Both the position numbers and the translations under genes were made by a program. Below, one piece after another: positions 8,502 through 17,507 of a stretch of DNA of 64,000 nucleotides. Each line of letters begins with the position of its first letter. Position 1 is the first letter of the stretch. The DNA is taken from contig NZ_CAKRDI010000001.1 in the NCBI RefSeq assembly GCF_934309415.1, forward strand, positions 124,001 through 188,000. Reading direction: 5' to 3'. Origin of the DNA: an uncultured Mediterraneibacter sp. Its GTDB lineage: Bacteria; Bacillota; Clostridia; Lachnospirales; Lachnospiraceae. The notes below the pieces were generated by a model. The model worked only from the letters and a program-made list of their open reading frames with translations. It made no database searches and had not been told where the DNA came from.

Positions 8502-8912
8502 ATGAGTTCAGCAAAACATTTTACAGAAGTACTAATCGGAGGGAAGGTTTATACACTTAGTGGCTTCGAAGGAGAAGAATATCTCCAAAAAGTGTCTTCT
8601 TATCTGAATCATAAGATAACAGAGTGCACGAACAGTGAAGGGTACAGAAAGCAGAGTGCTGATACCCGGAATGTACTTCTCGCCCTGAATATTGCAGATG
8701 ACTATTTTAAAGCCAAGAAGCAGGGGGATTCCCTTGAAAGCGATATTGAACTAAAGGACAAAGAGATGTACGATCTGAAGCACGAGCTTATTTCAGCCCA
8801 GATCAAACTGGAGAACGCCGAGAAAGAGCTGGCAAAGATGAAGGAAGAGAACAATGATCTGCAGATGCAGATTGTGAAGCTTGAGACTGAGATGAAAAAC
8901 CGTAGAAGGTAA
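8502..8912 (+). CDS. zapA: Cell division protein ZapA
   Basis: ZapA promotes bundling of FtsZ filaments at the division site. The N-terminal half carries the ZapA domain (VLIGGKVYTLSG, then EEYLQKVSSYLNHKI), and residues from about 70 to the end form a long charged coiled coil. At 136 residues it is longer than E. coli ZapA because of the extended coil, a common Firmicutes form. A strong GAGGAGG ribosome site precedes the start. A terminator follows directly. Confidence 0.88.
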   Translation: MSSAKHFTEVLIGGKVYTLSGFEGEEYLQKVSSYLNHKITECTNSEGYRKQSADTRNVLLALNIADDYFKAKKQGDSLESDIELKDKEMYDLKHELISAQIKLENAEKELAKMKEENNDLQMQIVKLETEMKNRRR

Positions 8913-8924
8913 ATTTTGAAAAGT

Positions 8925-8949
8925 GCTGTCATAATCGACAGCCTTTTTC
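8925..8949 (+). terminator. Terminator after zapA
   Basis: GCTGTC (8925-8930) pairs with GACAGC (8937-8942) across a 6-nt loop and is followed by CTTTTTCTT. It begins 13 bases after the zapA stop. Confidence 0.75.
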
Positions 8950-8987
8950 TTATCACAGAGATATAAATAAAAAAGAAAGACAAATAT

Positions 8988-11510
8988 ATGAGAAGACATA
9001 ATCAAATTGAGATTCTTGCACCGGCAGGTTCTTACGAATGTTTCAGAGCTGCCATGAACGCAGGAGCCGATGCAGTTTATGCGGCAGGCGCACGGTTTGG
9101 TGCACGTGCCTATGCAGATAATTTTACACAAGAAGAGCTGATTCAGGCAATCCGGGAAGCGCATGTGTATGGAAAGCGTTTCTACCTGACAGTGAATACA
9201 CTTTTAAAAGATTCTGAGATGGATGAATTATATGATTATCTTGCTCCATTGTATGAAAAAGGACTGAATGCAGTAATCGTACAGGATCCGGGAGTGTTTT
9301 CCTTTATCCGGGAACATTTCCCGGGAATGGATCTTCACGCAAGTACACAGATGACTCTGACGAACGCACTTGGTGCACAACTTTTAGAACAACAGGGAGC
9401 TGCCAGAGTCGTACCGGCGAGAGAACTTTCATTGCAGGAAGTTCAAAAGATCCATGAGACAACAGATCTCGAAATAGAATGTTTCGTTCACGGAGCACTC
9501 TGTTACTGTTATTCCGGTCAATGCCTGTTAAGCAGCATGATCGGCGGAAGAAGTGGAAACCGTGGACAGTGCGCCCAGCCATGTCGCCTTCCTTATACTG
9601 TCAATGGAAAGAAGCAGTATTTTATGAGTCTGAAGGATATCTGTACTCTGGAGCTCATCCCTGAGATGATCGAAGCTGGAATCGATTCCTTTAAGATTGA
9701 AGGAAGAATGAAGAAACCGGAATATGTTGCCGGAGTAACTTCGATGTATCGGAAATATACGGATCTGTATCTGAAACATGGAAAAGAAGGATATCATGTC
9801 AGTGAAAGAGATCGTGAACAGCTGATGGATCTGTATAACCGTGGAAATTCCGATACGGGCTACTATGTCCGTCACAATGGAAAGGACATGCTTGCACTGG
9901 ATCGTCCAAATCATGCAGGAGTTCCGGCAGTTCGTGTTCTTTCTCAGAAAGGTAGAGAAGTGACAGGTGCGGCACTGACAGATCTTCATGCACAGGATGT
10001 ACTGGAACTTGGAGGGGGAAAGAATAACTATACCCTTGGCAGTTCGGTCAAAAAGGGAAAGACACTCAGTTTCCTCGTCCCAAAAGGATTTCGACTTGCA
10101 AAAGATTCCGTGATTTCCAGAATTCGTAATGAGCAGCTGATCCAGCGGATTCATACAGATTATCTGTCCGGCAGAAAACAGGTTCCTGTAGATGGATTCC
10201 TGTACCTGAATGTGAACGAACCGGCGCAGCTGACTCTGTGCTGCAGAGATTTTGCATATACAGCGTATTCTGAATTACCGACGGTACAGGCTGAAAAACG
10301 TCCACTGGAAGAGGAACGTGTGCGGACGCAGTTGCAGAAAACTGGGGAGAGCATGTTTTACTTTGATACTCTGGAAATCTCTATGAGTGGAGACGTATTT
10401 CTTCCGATGCAGCAGTTGAACACACTCCGTAGAGCTGCTTTGGATGGATTAGAAGAAATGATTGCTGTCGGACAATACCGCACATTAGAATCGGATGGAA
10501 TCCGAAGATCCATAACGGCAGTAACAGAGGAAAAAGAAATTGTCGGATCTTCCAATGGTTTTGAACCGCAGAATGAACAGGTAAAAGCAGATTTTGGATA
10601 CAAAACTGCTAAAAAAGAGTTTTCTGTTCTGGTTGAAACAGAAGAACAGTTGGATACAATTTTAAAATATATTAAAAAGGTCCTGATAATGGATCAAACG
10701 GACAACGAAAAGGGGACTGGTTCTTCTGCATCCAAAATGCAGATTACCCGACTTTATCCTGATTTCCGTCTTTGCGGGGAATCCTTTAAAAATGACCACT
10801 TCAAAGCAGAATTTCAGCAACTTCAAGAGAATGGAATTGAAATATATCCGGTGATGCCATCTATTTTCCGTGAAAATGCTGTAACCTATTTCGAAAATCA
10901 GAAAGAGCAATTCAGCAGTTATCCGATGGACGGGGTACTGATCCGAAATTATGAGACTTACGAGTTCCTTCGCCAGCATGGATTTGACAAAAAGATCATT
11001 ACAGATCATAATCTGTACATCTTCAACCAGGAGGGCAAAGCATTCTGGTCCAAACTTGGTGCGGATGAATTTACAGCACCGGTGGAACTCAATGGAAGAG
11101 AACTGGAAGTTCTTGGCATCAGTCAGGCAGAACTGATCGTTTACGGTGCGCTTCCGGTGATGGTATCTGCACAGTGTATCAGGAATACTTCTTCCGGCTG
11201 TACAAAGACTCCGGGAGTGCTGTCTGTTCAGGATCGAATGCAACAGAAATATCCAGTAAAAAATTTCTGCGATTTCTGTTATAATATAATGTATTATGAA
11301 TCTCCGGTCTGTCTGGCACAGGAGCAGGAGCAGATTGAAACCTTGTCTCCGAAGCGGCTTCGCCTGCAGTTTACAACGGAAGAAAAGGAAGAAACAGAAT
11401 CCGTACTCGATTTGTTTACAGCACTGTTTTCTGATGATTCGCAGGAAAAGATGCAAAAACTTCAGCCTCAGCGCTGGAATGCAGGTCATTTTAAACGAGG
11501 AATTATGTGA
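8988..11510 (+). CDS. U32 family peptidase with DUF3656 domain (RlhA-like)
   Basis: The N-terminal half is a U32 TIM-barrel-like domain (EILAPAGSYECF, NAGADAVYAAG), with the cysteine-rich signature CFVHGALCYCYSGQC ... GQCAQPCR near residues 165-200 that should bind an iron-sulfur cluster. The middle and C-terminal part matches the DUF3656 extension. Proteins of this build (840 residues) include RlhA, needed for hydroxylation of 23S rRNA C2501. That is a likelier role than proteolysis, although the family is still called peptidase. It stands alone between zapA and the ftsW-like gene. Confidence 0.88.
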   Translation: MRRHNQIEILAPAGSYECFRAAMNAGADAVYAAGARFGARAYADNFTQEELIQAIREAHVYGKRFYLTVNTLLKDSEMDELYDYLAPLYEKGLNAVIVQDPGVFSFIREHFPGMDLHASTQMTLTNALGAQLLEQQGAARVVPARELSLQEVQKIHETTDLEIECFVHGALCYCYSGQCLLSSMIGGRSGNRGQCAQPCRLPYTVNGKKQYFMSLKDICTLELIPEMIEAGIDSFKIEGRMKKPEYVAGVTSMYRKYTDLYLKHGKEGYHVSERDREQLMDLYNRGNSDTGYYVRHNGKDMLALDRPNHAGVPAVRVLSQKGREVTGAALTDLHAQDVLELGGGKNNYTLGSSVKKGKTLSFLVPKGFRLAKDSVISRIRNEQLIQRIHTDYLSGRKQVPVDGFLYLNVNEPAQLTLCCRDFAYTAYSELPTVQAEKRPLEEERVRTQLQKTGESMFYFDTLEISMSGDVFLPMQQLNTLRRAALDGLEEMIAVGQYRTLESDGIRRSITAVTEEKEIVGSSNGFEPQNEQVKADFGYKTAKKEFSVLVETEEQLDTILKYIKKVLIMDQTDNEKGTGSSASKMQITRLYPDFRLCGESFKNDHFKAEFQQLQENGIEIYPVMPSIFRENAVTYFENQKEQFSSYPMDGVLIRNYETYEFLRQHGFDKKIITDHNLYIFNQEGKAFWSKLGADEFTAPVELNGRELEVLGISQAELIVYGALPVMVSAQCIRNTSSGCTKTPGVLSVQDRMQQKYPVKNFCDFCYNIMYYESPVCLAQEQEQIETLSPKRLRLQFTTEEKEETESVLDLFTALFSDDSQEKMQKLQPQRWNAGHFKRGIM

Positions 11511-11681
11511 GAATATTGGGAAAAGTAAGATGGAAATTTGAATGGTTTCTGACGGGATCAGAGTCTGCCTGAGAAATGCGTTTTAAGATAAACTTTCCAT
11601 GTTCCAGGGGATGCCAGAAACAGGAAACCGGTCAGAAAACGAAGCGTAACAGAAAAGTTTTATATAAAAAGCAGGTGTAAA

Positions 11682-13172
11682 ATGGCTAATATTATTGTAC
11701 AGATTTCAAAATATCTCATCATCATACTGATGGCATCTTACACATTCTCCTGCTTCTCGATTTTTACAAGGAATTATGAGGACGAGGAGAACCGTGTACT
11801 GATCCGTCAGGATGTGCTTTTATTCTTGATGCAGCTTGTCGCATTTACCGCAATGTATTTTGCAACCAATGATCTTCGGATCATGTTTCTCTATGCTGCA
11901 TTGGCGGTGATCATGCTTGGAGTAATCCTTTTATATAACCTGATCTATCCGAGTGTATCAAGACTTGTTATTAATAATATGTGTATGTTGATCACATCGG
12001 GAATGATTATGATCACACGATTATCTGAGGGCGCCAAATCGCCTTTTGGAATTGCGGTAAAGCAGCTTGCATTTGTCATTGTTGGAACTGTGATTGGTCT
12101 GATCGTACCGGTACTGATCCGAAAACTTCATCATTTAGAAGAATGGACGTATATTTATGCAGCTGTGGGCGGCGCAGCACTCCTTGTAGTTGCGCTCTTT
12201 GCGGCAACTTCCGGCGGTGCAAAACTGAGTTTCAATCTGGGACCGGTCAGCATCCAGCCTTCCGAGTTTGTCAAGATTCTGTTCGTGTTCTTTGTGGCAG
12301 CAAGCCTGAATAAATCGACAGAATTAAAAAATGTAGTAGTCACCACTGCGATTGCAGCGGCACATGTACTGATCCTGGTAGTATCAACAGACCTGGGAGC
12401 CGCGCTGATCTACTTTGTGGTTTATCTGATCATGCTGTATGTGGCAACAAGGCAGCCACTTTATGCACTGGCCGGTGTCGGGGCAGGATGCCTGGCTGCA
12501 GTGATCGGTTATCATCTGTTCTCGCATATTGCAGTCAGAGTTGCCGCATGGAAAGATCCGTTTGCCGCATATTCCAGCGGCGGATATCAGATCGCACAGT
12601 CTTTATTTGCAATCGGTTCCGGCGGATGGTTCGGAAGCGGACTTTTCAAAGGACAGCCGGATACGATTCCAGTAGCAGAGACGGACCTGATCTTTTCGGC
12701 GATCACAGAGGAGATGGGAATGCTTTTTGCACTGTGCCTGATCCTGATCTGTGTGAGCTGTTATGTAATGTTCCTGAATATCGCAATGGAACTTCGTAAT
12801 TTCTTTTACAAACTGGTGGCACTGGGACTTGGTACCTGTTACATATTCCAGGTATTTCTCCAGATCGGCGGAGTAACAAAGTTTATCCCTCTGACCGGAG
12901 TAACCCTCCCCTTTGTCAGTTACGGTGGAAGTTCCCTGCTCAGTACGATGATCATGTTCGGCATCATACAGGGACTGTATATTGTAAGAGAAGATGAAGA
13001 AGTAGCAATTGAAGAAGCAAGAATTGAGAAAAAGAGAGAAAGGGAATTAAGAAATGTATCGGGAAGAAAGACCGAGAGACGACCAGCGCAGAAGAAACCG
13101 AAATTCGAAGAAGTCCCAAGACAGCGGACGCAACAGAAACAAAGAACGCGTTCAAAACAAAGAGTTCGCTAG
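11682..13172 (+). CDS. FtsW/RodA/SpoVE family peptidoglycan polymerase
   Basis: This SEDS protein polymerises lipid II glycan strands together with a class B PBP. About ten membrane segments are visible, with the conserved stretches LGPVSIQPSEFVKI, STDLGAALIYF and the C-terminal GVTLPFVSYGGSS. The C-terminal cytoplasmic tail is Arg/Lys/Gln-rich and is encoded by DNA that also encodes the N-terminus of the following PBP, a 119-base overlap in another frame. The pairing with the PBP suggests a dedicated elongation, division or sporulation pair; which of these cannot be decided here. Confidence 0.92.
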   Translation: MANIIVQISKYLIIILMASYTFSCFSIFTRNYEDEENRVLIRQDVLLFLMQLVAFTAMYFATNDLRIMFLYAALAVIMLGVILLYNLIYPSVSRLVINNMCMLITSGMIMITRLSEGAKSPFGIAVKQLAFVIVGTVIGLIVPVLIRKLHHLEEWTYIYAAVGGAALLVVALFAATSGGAKLSFNLGPVSIQPSEFVKILFVFFVAASLNKSTELKNVVVTTAIAAAHVLILVVSTDLGAALIYFVVYLIMLYVATRQPLYALAGVGAGCLAAVIGYHLFSHIAVRVAAWKDPFAAYSSGGYQIAQSLFAIGSGGWFGSGLFKGQPDTIPVAETDLIFSAITEEMGMLFALCLILICVSCYVMFLNIAMELRNFFYKLVALGLGTCYIFQVFLQIGGVTKFIPLTGVTLPFVSYGGSSLLSTMIMFGIIQGLYIVREDEEVAIEEARIEKKRERELRNVSGRKTERRPAQKKPKFEEVPRQRTQQKQRTRSKQRVR

Positions 13173-14559
13173 AGTCACGTATTTCTTTGTAGCACTTTTT
13201 ATTGCCCTGATGGTCTATCTTGTATACTTTACAATTATAAAGGCAAAACTGGTTGTGAACAGTCCTTACAATCAGCGTCAGGAGATCTATGCTAGCAGTG
13301 TGATCCGCGGAAAGATTCTGGATCGCAACGGAAATGTCCTTGCACAGACGAATGTGGCGGATGATGGAACAGAATCAAGAGAATATCCTTACGGAGATGT
13401 CTTTGCCCATGTAGTCGGATATAATAATTCCGAACTTGGAAGCACCGGACTGGAGTCCGTAGAGAACTTTGAACTTCTGACTTCAAACGCATTTTTCCTG
13501 GAAAAATTGCAGAATGAGTTTACTCAGTCCAAGAATATGGGAGATACTGTAGTCACAACGCTGGATGCAGATCTTCAGCAGGCTGCATACGATGCACTTG
13601 GAAGTAATAAAGGAGCTGCAGTGGTCATGGAAGCCAGCACTGGAAAGGTCCTTGCAATGGTATCCAAACCATCTTATGATCCGAATTCTATCTACAGTGA
13701 CTGGTCCGATCTGAATTCAGATGAGGAAAACAGTCCACTGTTAAACCGTGCAACTCAGGGTGCATATGCTCCGGGTTCCACATTTAAAGTAATCACAACG
13801 CTGGCATTTATGCGCCAGAACAGTGATTATCAGAATTATACCTATGACTGTGATGGTTCAATCAGCGAGGGAGACATTACCATTCACTGTTTTAATGGAA
13901 ATGCTCATGGAAGCGAAGACCTGAGAAGTTCCTTTGCGAATTCCTGTAACTCATCTTTTGCAAATATCGGACTCTCACTGAATATCAAACAGTATCGTCA
14001 GACTGCAGAAGATCTGCTGTTTAACAAGACACTTCCGGGAACGCTCAGTGCGAAGAAAAGTTCTTTCTCACTGGACAGTTCTTCCAGCAGCGGAGAAATC
14101 ATGATGACTGCCATGGGACAGGGAAAAACAATGGTAAGTCCGTATCACATGGCACTGATCGCTGAGGCAGTTGCCAACGGCGGAACCATGATGGAACCAT
14201 ATCTGGTTGAAAATGTGACCAATTATTCCGGAACACAGATCCGTAAAAATGTACCGAAAAGTTATAAGAAAGTAATGACTTCGGATGAAGCTGCACAGTT
14301 AAAAGAGTATATGACAGCAGTGGTAGAAGAAGGAACCGGATCTGTCTTACAGGGAAGATCTTATACGGCAGCCGGAAAGACCGGTACTGCAGAGTACAGT
14401 ATGTCTGATGGTGAGAAGACGCATTCCTGGTTTATGGGATTTACAAATGTGGACAATCCGGAACTGGTAATTAGTGTGATTACAGAAGGTTCTGACGGAA
14501 GCTCCAGCGGAAAAGCCGTTTCCATCGCCGGAGAGATTCTGGATGCTTATTATAATTAA
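13054..14559 (+). CDS. Class B penicillin-binding protein (transpeptidase)
   Basis: This peptidoglycan transpeptidase has a basic cytoplasmic N-terminus (residues 1-40), one membrane anchor (41-62) and a penicillin-binding domain with STFK at 242-245, SCN at 297-299 and KTG at 442-444. At 501 residues it is a compact class B PBP of the PbpA type without a large pedestal. The start at 13054 lies inside the upstream SEDS gene and is preceded by AAAGGGAATTAAGA. The partner relation with the flippase-polymerase is supported by the overlap. Confidence 0.92.
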   Translation: MYREERPRDDQRRRNRNSKKSQDSGRNRNKERVQNKEFARVTYFFVALFIALMVYLVYFTIIKAKLVVNSPYNQRQEIYASSVIRGKILDRNGNVLAQTNVADDGTESREYPYGDVFAHVVGYNNSELGSTGLESVENFELLTSNAFFLEKLQNEFTQSKNMGDTVVTTLDADLQQAAYDALGSNKGAAVVMEASTGKVLAMVSKPSYDPNSIYSDWSDLNSDEENSPLLNRATQGAYAPGSTFKVITTLAFMRQNSDYQNYTYDCDGSISEGDITIHCFNGNAHGSEDLRSSFANSCNSSFANIGLSLNIKQYRQTAEDLLFNKTLPGTLSAKKSSFSLDSSSSSGEIMMTAMGQGKTMVSPYHMALIAEAVANGGTMMEPYLVENVTNYSGTQIRKNVPKSYKKVMTSDEAAQLKEYMTAVVEEGTGSVLQGRSYTAAGKTGTAEYSMSDGEKTHSWFMGFTNVDNPELVISVITEGSDGSSSGKAVSIAGEILDAYYN

Positions 14560-14575
14560 GCAGGGTGGTTGTATC

Positions 14576-14608
14576 ATTCCTGTTTGCAGGTTACCTGTGA
14601 ACAGGAAC
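14576..14608. mobile_element. 33-bp solo palindrome with 8-bp target duplication
   Basis: A 33-bp palindrome of the same family is flanked by perfect GTTGTATC repeats (14568-14575 and 14609-14616). Compared with the copy at 38897, a stem A-T pair has become C-G on both arms (CCTGTT/AACAGG instead of ACTGTT/AACAGT), so the base pairing is kept. It lies 17 bases after the PBP stop codon. Confidence 0.85.
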
Positions 14609-14692
14609 GTTGTATCTGAACCCCAAATGAACTATTGTGGCTGCCTGTACAGAGCCTGCAAATAGAAAATCAAGACAGAAAGAGGAGAGAAG

Positions 14693-15043
14693 ATGAACAT
14701 CCGTTTTTATTGTGATTTATATATCAGTGACGGCTGGGAAAAGAAGCAGTTAAAGCTGATGAAAAAATTAATGCAAAACAAGCTTCAGCCTTCTGTCTAT
14801 GTGATCACACTGGCTCAGGGGCGGCAGAATCATTTGGAATTCTTCTCCTCGGTTCTGTTGAAACAGCATCTGTTTGAACACTCTGATCTGTTTATTGTAG
14901 GACTTGCAAATGGTTACGATGATGCCATTTATATGATTGAGCAGATTACGCAACAGGTATTTGATGAAACCAAAACGGCTGACATTCGAGGATTCCTTGA
15001 GGCAAGACAGGCTGAATTTGATCAGGAAATCGCCGGGAAATAG
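14693..15043 (+). CDS. Conserved hypothetical protein
   Basis: The 116-residue soluble protein begins MNIRFYCDLYISDGW and has alternating beta and helical stretches (QPSVYVITLAQG, SDLFIVGLANGYDDAI). I do not recognise a family with a known role. It has a clear GAGGAG ribosome site, and the next gene is DUF2953/YtfI-like. It may be an exported-free cytoplasmic protein; no motif suggests catalysis. Confidence 0.75.
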   Translation: MNIRFYCDLYISDGWEKKQLKLMKKLMQNKLQPSVYVITLAQGRQNHLEFFSSVLLKQHLFEHSDLFIVGLANGYDDAIYMIEQITQQVFDETKTADIRGFLEARQAEFDQEIAGK

Positions 15044-15093
15044 CGTTTTTTCAGAATGAAACAAATAGTCAAAAGAATGGAGCAAGTAAGCGG

Positions 15094-16170
15094 ATGTTAC
15101 ATATCATTTTCCTGATTTTAAAAATACTGGGATGGATTCTTCTTGGAATCCTTGCATTGGTGCTGATTCTTTTTGGCATACTGCTTTTGAATCCTGTAAA
15201 ATACAAACTGAACGGTTCCTGTGATGGAACTTTGGAATCACTTTCCGCCAATGCGGTTGTCCGATGGCTGTTTCACTTGATTGCAGCAGAGGCAGAATAC
15301 AAAGAGGGAGAATTGAAATGGCATCTTCGCATTGCCTGGAAAACCTTTTCCAGCGATGGTGAGGAAGCAGAAGAAAAGACGTCTGCAAGTCCAAAGAAAT
15401 CCTCATCAAAAAATACGTCAAAAGCATCCATGCAGAAGCAATCGAGGCAATCAGCTGAGAAAGGAAATGTAAAAGAACTGGTTGTTCCTTCGAATCAGAC
15501 AACTGTTCAACAGGCAGCATCCGGAGTAAAAAGTCTGCCAGAATCAAAGAAAAACGTTTCAGAAAAACAAGAACAGCAAAATTCGAAAAAGCAAATGACT
15601 CAAACGGCAGATTTACCAAAACAGAAAAAACAACCTACACTCCAAAAACAAAACAGACAACCAAAGCAGAAAAAAGTGGAAGTGCAGGAAGAGAAAGATC
15701 TGTTTGAACGGATTTATGACAGAATTACCAGTCCGTTTCGAAAACTGATTCAAAAGATCAAATATACATTTCAGAAGATTTGTGATAAAGTAAAGATATT
15801 AATTAAGAAAAAGGAACGGCTTCAGGCGTTTCTCACTTATGAAATTCATAAAAATGCATTTGCAAAAGCGGTAAAAGAACTGAAACGGCTGTTGAAGTTT
15901 TTAAAACCGAAAAGAATAAAAGCGGATATCGAGTTTGGATTCAGCGATCCGGCCTGGACCGGATATATGCTTGCATTTCTTGGGATGGCCTATCCATTTC
16001 TCGGAGAATATACAGAATTCAGACCGGACTTTGAAAAGAAAGTATTGAAAGGTGTGGGTTATATGGAAGGAAAGATCCGCTCGATCTATTTCCTGATTCC
16101 AGCATTGTATCTTCTGCTGGACAAGAATGTAAGAATCACTTACCGACATATAAGAAATTTCAAATTATAG
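15094..16170 (+). CDS. DUF2953 domain protein (YtfI-like)
   Basis: The protein has one N-terminal membrane segment (IIFLILKILGWILLGILALVLILFG is split across residues 4-28) and then a long Lys/Gln/Ser-rich linker (about residues 90-205). The C-terminal DUF2953 region contains ADIEFGFSDPAWTGYMLAF. In Bacillus the DUF2953 gene ytfI also precedes ytfJ/gerW, as here with only 13 bases between. A sporulation or germination role is inferred from that pairing. Confidence 0.85.
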   Translation: MLHIIFLILKILGWILLGILALVLILFGILLLNPVKYKLNGSCDGTLESLSANAVVRWLFHLIAAEAEYKEGELKWHLRIAWKTFSSDGEEAEEKTSASPKKSSSKNTSKASMQKQSRQSAEKGNVKELVVPSNQTTVQQAASGVKSLPESKKNVSEKQEQQNSKKQMTQTADLPKQKKQPTLQKQNRQPKQKKVEVQEEKDLFERIYDRITSPFRKLIQKIKYTFQKICDKVKILIKKKERLQAFLTYEIHKNAFAKAVKELKRLLKFLKPKRIKADIEFGFSDPAWTGYMLAFLGMAYPFLGEYTEFRPDFEKKVLKGVGYMEGKIRSIYFLIPALYLLLDKNVRITYRHIRNFKL

Positions 16171-16183
16171 GAGGATTTGCAAT

Positions 16184-16579
16184 ATGGCAGATGGAAACAA
16201 ATTCAAAGAGACAGTAGAATCACTTTTCAGAGGTATGGATGAAGTTGTATCTTCAAAGACTGTAGTAGGTGATGCAATCCACATCAACGGAACAATCATC
16301 CTTCCACTGGTAGATGTATCCTTTGGTATGGGCGCCGGTGCGTTTAACGCAGACAAGAAAGAGCGCAGCGGCGGTGGAATCGGCGGAAAGATCACTCCAA
16401 GTGCTGTTATCGTAATTCAGGATGGTAAAACAAAATTGGTAAATATCAAGAATCAGGATACAGTTACCAAATTATTAGATATGGTTCCAGATGTGATTGA
16501 TCGTTTTACTTCCGGCGATGAAAAAATGACAGAAGAGGACGTAGCAGATATTCTGGATTCTGATCTAGATGAAGATTAA
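16184..16579 (+). CDS. gerW: GerW/YtfJ family sporulation protein
   Basis: The 131-residue protein matches the GerW (YtfJ) family: SKTVVGDAIHINGTIILPL, a Gly-rich GMGAGAF...GGGIGGKITPSA segment and a VLVINIKN-like beta strand (KLVNIKNQDTVTKL). In Bacillus it is made in the forespore and is needed for normal cortex lysis during germination. It follows the DUF2953 gene by 13 bases with an AGGAGG site and ends at a strong terminator. Confidence 0.92.
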   Translation: MADGNKFKETVESLFRGMDEVVSSKTVVGDAIHINGTIILPLVDVSFGMGAGAFNADKKERSGGGIGGKITPSAVIVIQDGKTKLVNIKNQDTVTKLLDMVPDVIDRFTSGDEKMTEEDVADILDSDLDED

Positions 16580-16602
16580 TTTCTAAATATAACCAGAAAC
16601 TG

Positions 16603-16691
16603 AAAAGACTGTTTTATGAATTGTAGAAATGAATGCATCTTTTGTAACATTATTTTGCAACATTATAATCTAATTCATAAAACAGTCTTTT
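16603..16691 (+). terminator. Long-loop terminator after gerW
   Basis: Arms 16603-16622 and 16672-16691 are perfectly complementary over 20 bp with a 49-nt loop, and the 3' arm ends in TTTT. It begins 24 bases after the gerW stop. Confidence 0.75.
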
Positions 16692-16806
16692 TATAATATA
16701 TCAATAAACTTGCAAAGGTTTGCACTGTGATGCATATATTTAAACGAAGAGAACCCTTCAAACACTTTTGGATGGGGCAAGACATAAAGGAGCAGAAATT
16801 TATAAA

Positions 16807-16947
16807 ATGAAAAAAGTCATCGGATTTGCCCTGTTCTGGGTTGCAGTGGGAATGTTTATCATGTTATTCGTGTCCCCTTTATTCTGGCAGATTGTTTTAA
16901 TTCTCAGTTGTCTGCTGCTTTCTTACTTATTATTCTGTTGTAAATAA
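16807..16947 (+). CDS. Small membrane protein (46 aa)
   Basis: The reading frame starts MKKVIGFALFWVAVGMF and ends LLFCCK. It is nearly all hydrophobic with two possible membrane helices separated by SPLFWQ. AAAGGAG lies 14 bases upstream, slightly far for a ribosome site. No known function. The positively charged start followed by helices is typical of small membrane proteins, but coding status rests on composition only. Confidence 0.55.
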   Translation: MKKVIGFALFWVAVGMFIMLFVSPLFWQIVLILSCLLLSYLLFCCK

Positions 16948-16993
16948 ATACAGAATCACTTTTTGAGAGATTTCAGAATGACTGTAAGGCATG

Positions 16994-17033
16994 AAAAAAG
17001 AGCTGTACCTGAATTACTTCAAATACAACTCTT
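16994..17033 (-). terminator. Terminator of rpmB
   Basis: Read on the minus strand, AAAGAGTTGTA pairs with TACAGCTCTTT (one G-U) and is followed by TTTTC. It lies 49 bases after the rpmB stop. Confidence 0.65.
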
Positions 17034-17081
17034 TATTCCGTGTCATTTTTAATTACCAAATTTAACGAAATCGTTATGCAA

Positions 17082-17267
17082 TTAAGCACGTTCTACGCGT
17101 CCGGATTTCAGACAAGATGTACATACATACATTTTCTGTGAACCGCCTTCTGTCTTAACTCTTACAGACTTAACATTTGATTTCCACATTTTTGGTGATC
17201 TTCTATGAGAGTGACTTACATTGTTTCCAAAATGAGCACCCTTTTCACAAATAGCACATTTAGCCAT
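17082..17267 (-). CDS. rpmB: 50S ribosomal protein L28
   Basis: The 61-residue protein begins MAKCAICEKGAHFGNNVSHS and carries CX2C pairs (CAIC and CTSC), the zinc-binding form of L28. The start at 17267 is chosen over an upstream in-frame ATG because AGGAGGTGCAGTC directly precedes it. It is transcribed alone and is divergent from the Asp23-DAK2 operon, the usual Firmicutes arrangement (rpmB-yloU-yloV). Confidence 0.97.
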   Translation of the reverse strand: MAKCAICEKGAHFGNNVSHSHRRSPKMWKSNVKSVRVKTEGGSQKMYVCTSCLKSGRVERA

Positions 17268-17318
17268 GACTGCACCTCCTAACAATCTGAACTGGTCATA
17301 TAGACTCACAACAATGAT

Positions 17319-17347
17319 ATTCTAACAGAAAGATTCAATTATTGCAA
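17319..17347 (-). promoter_or_regulatory. Promoter of rpmB
   Basis: On the minus strand TTGCAA (17342-17347) and TAGAAT (17319-17324) are separated by 17 bases, 52 bases upstream of the rpmB start. Confidence 0.65.
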
Positions 17348-17374
17348 GTATTTTTTTAAAAAATCAAAACTGTA

Positions 17375-17403
17375 TTGTAAAAACATGAAACAGATAGTAT
17401 AAT
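17375..17403 (+). promoter_or_regulatory. Promoter of the Asp23-DAK2 operon
   Basis: TTGTAA (17375-17380), a 17-base spacer and TATAAT (17398-17403). The transcript would start near 17410, inside a decayed copy of the palindromic element. Confidence 0.65.
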
Positions 17404-17456
17404 AATGGCGAGATGCGTTGCTGAACACGGTATCATGGTATGCCACAGGCAGCAAC
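17403..17456. repeat. Decayed end of the palindromic insertion element
   Basis: AATGGCGAGATGCGTT at the left matches the inner part of the copy at 24136. The following 40 bases begin GTTGCTG and end CAGCAAC, a hairpin like the element's terminal palindrome but with changed loop sequence. It would form the 5' end of the Asp23 operon mRNA. Confidence 0.55.
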
Positions 17457-17507
17457 AGAATAAGCTTGTATTTATGGCAAAAAAACCAATAGAACTGGAG
17501 GTAATAT

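Noticed and set aside
10662..11489. 275-codon antisense ORF inside the U32 gene
   Set aside because: Shadow frame of a well-supported gene.
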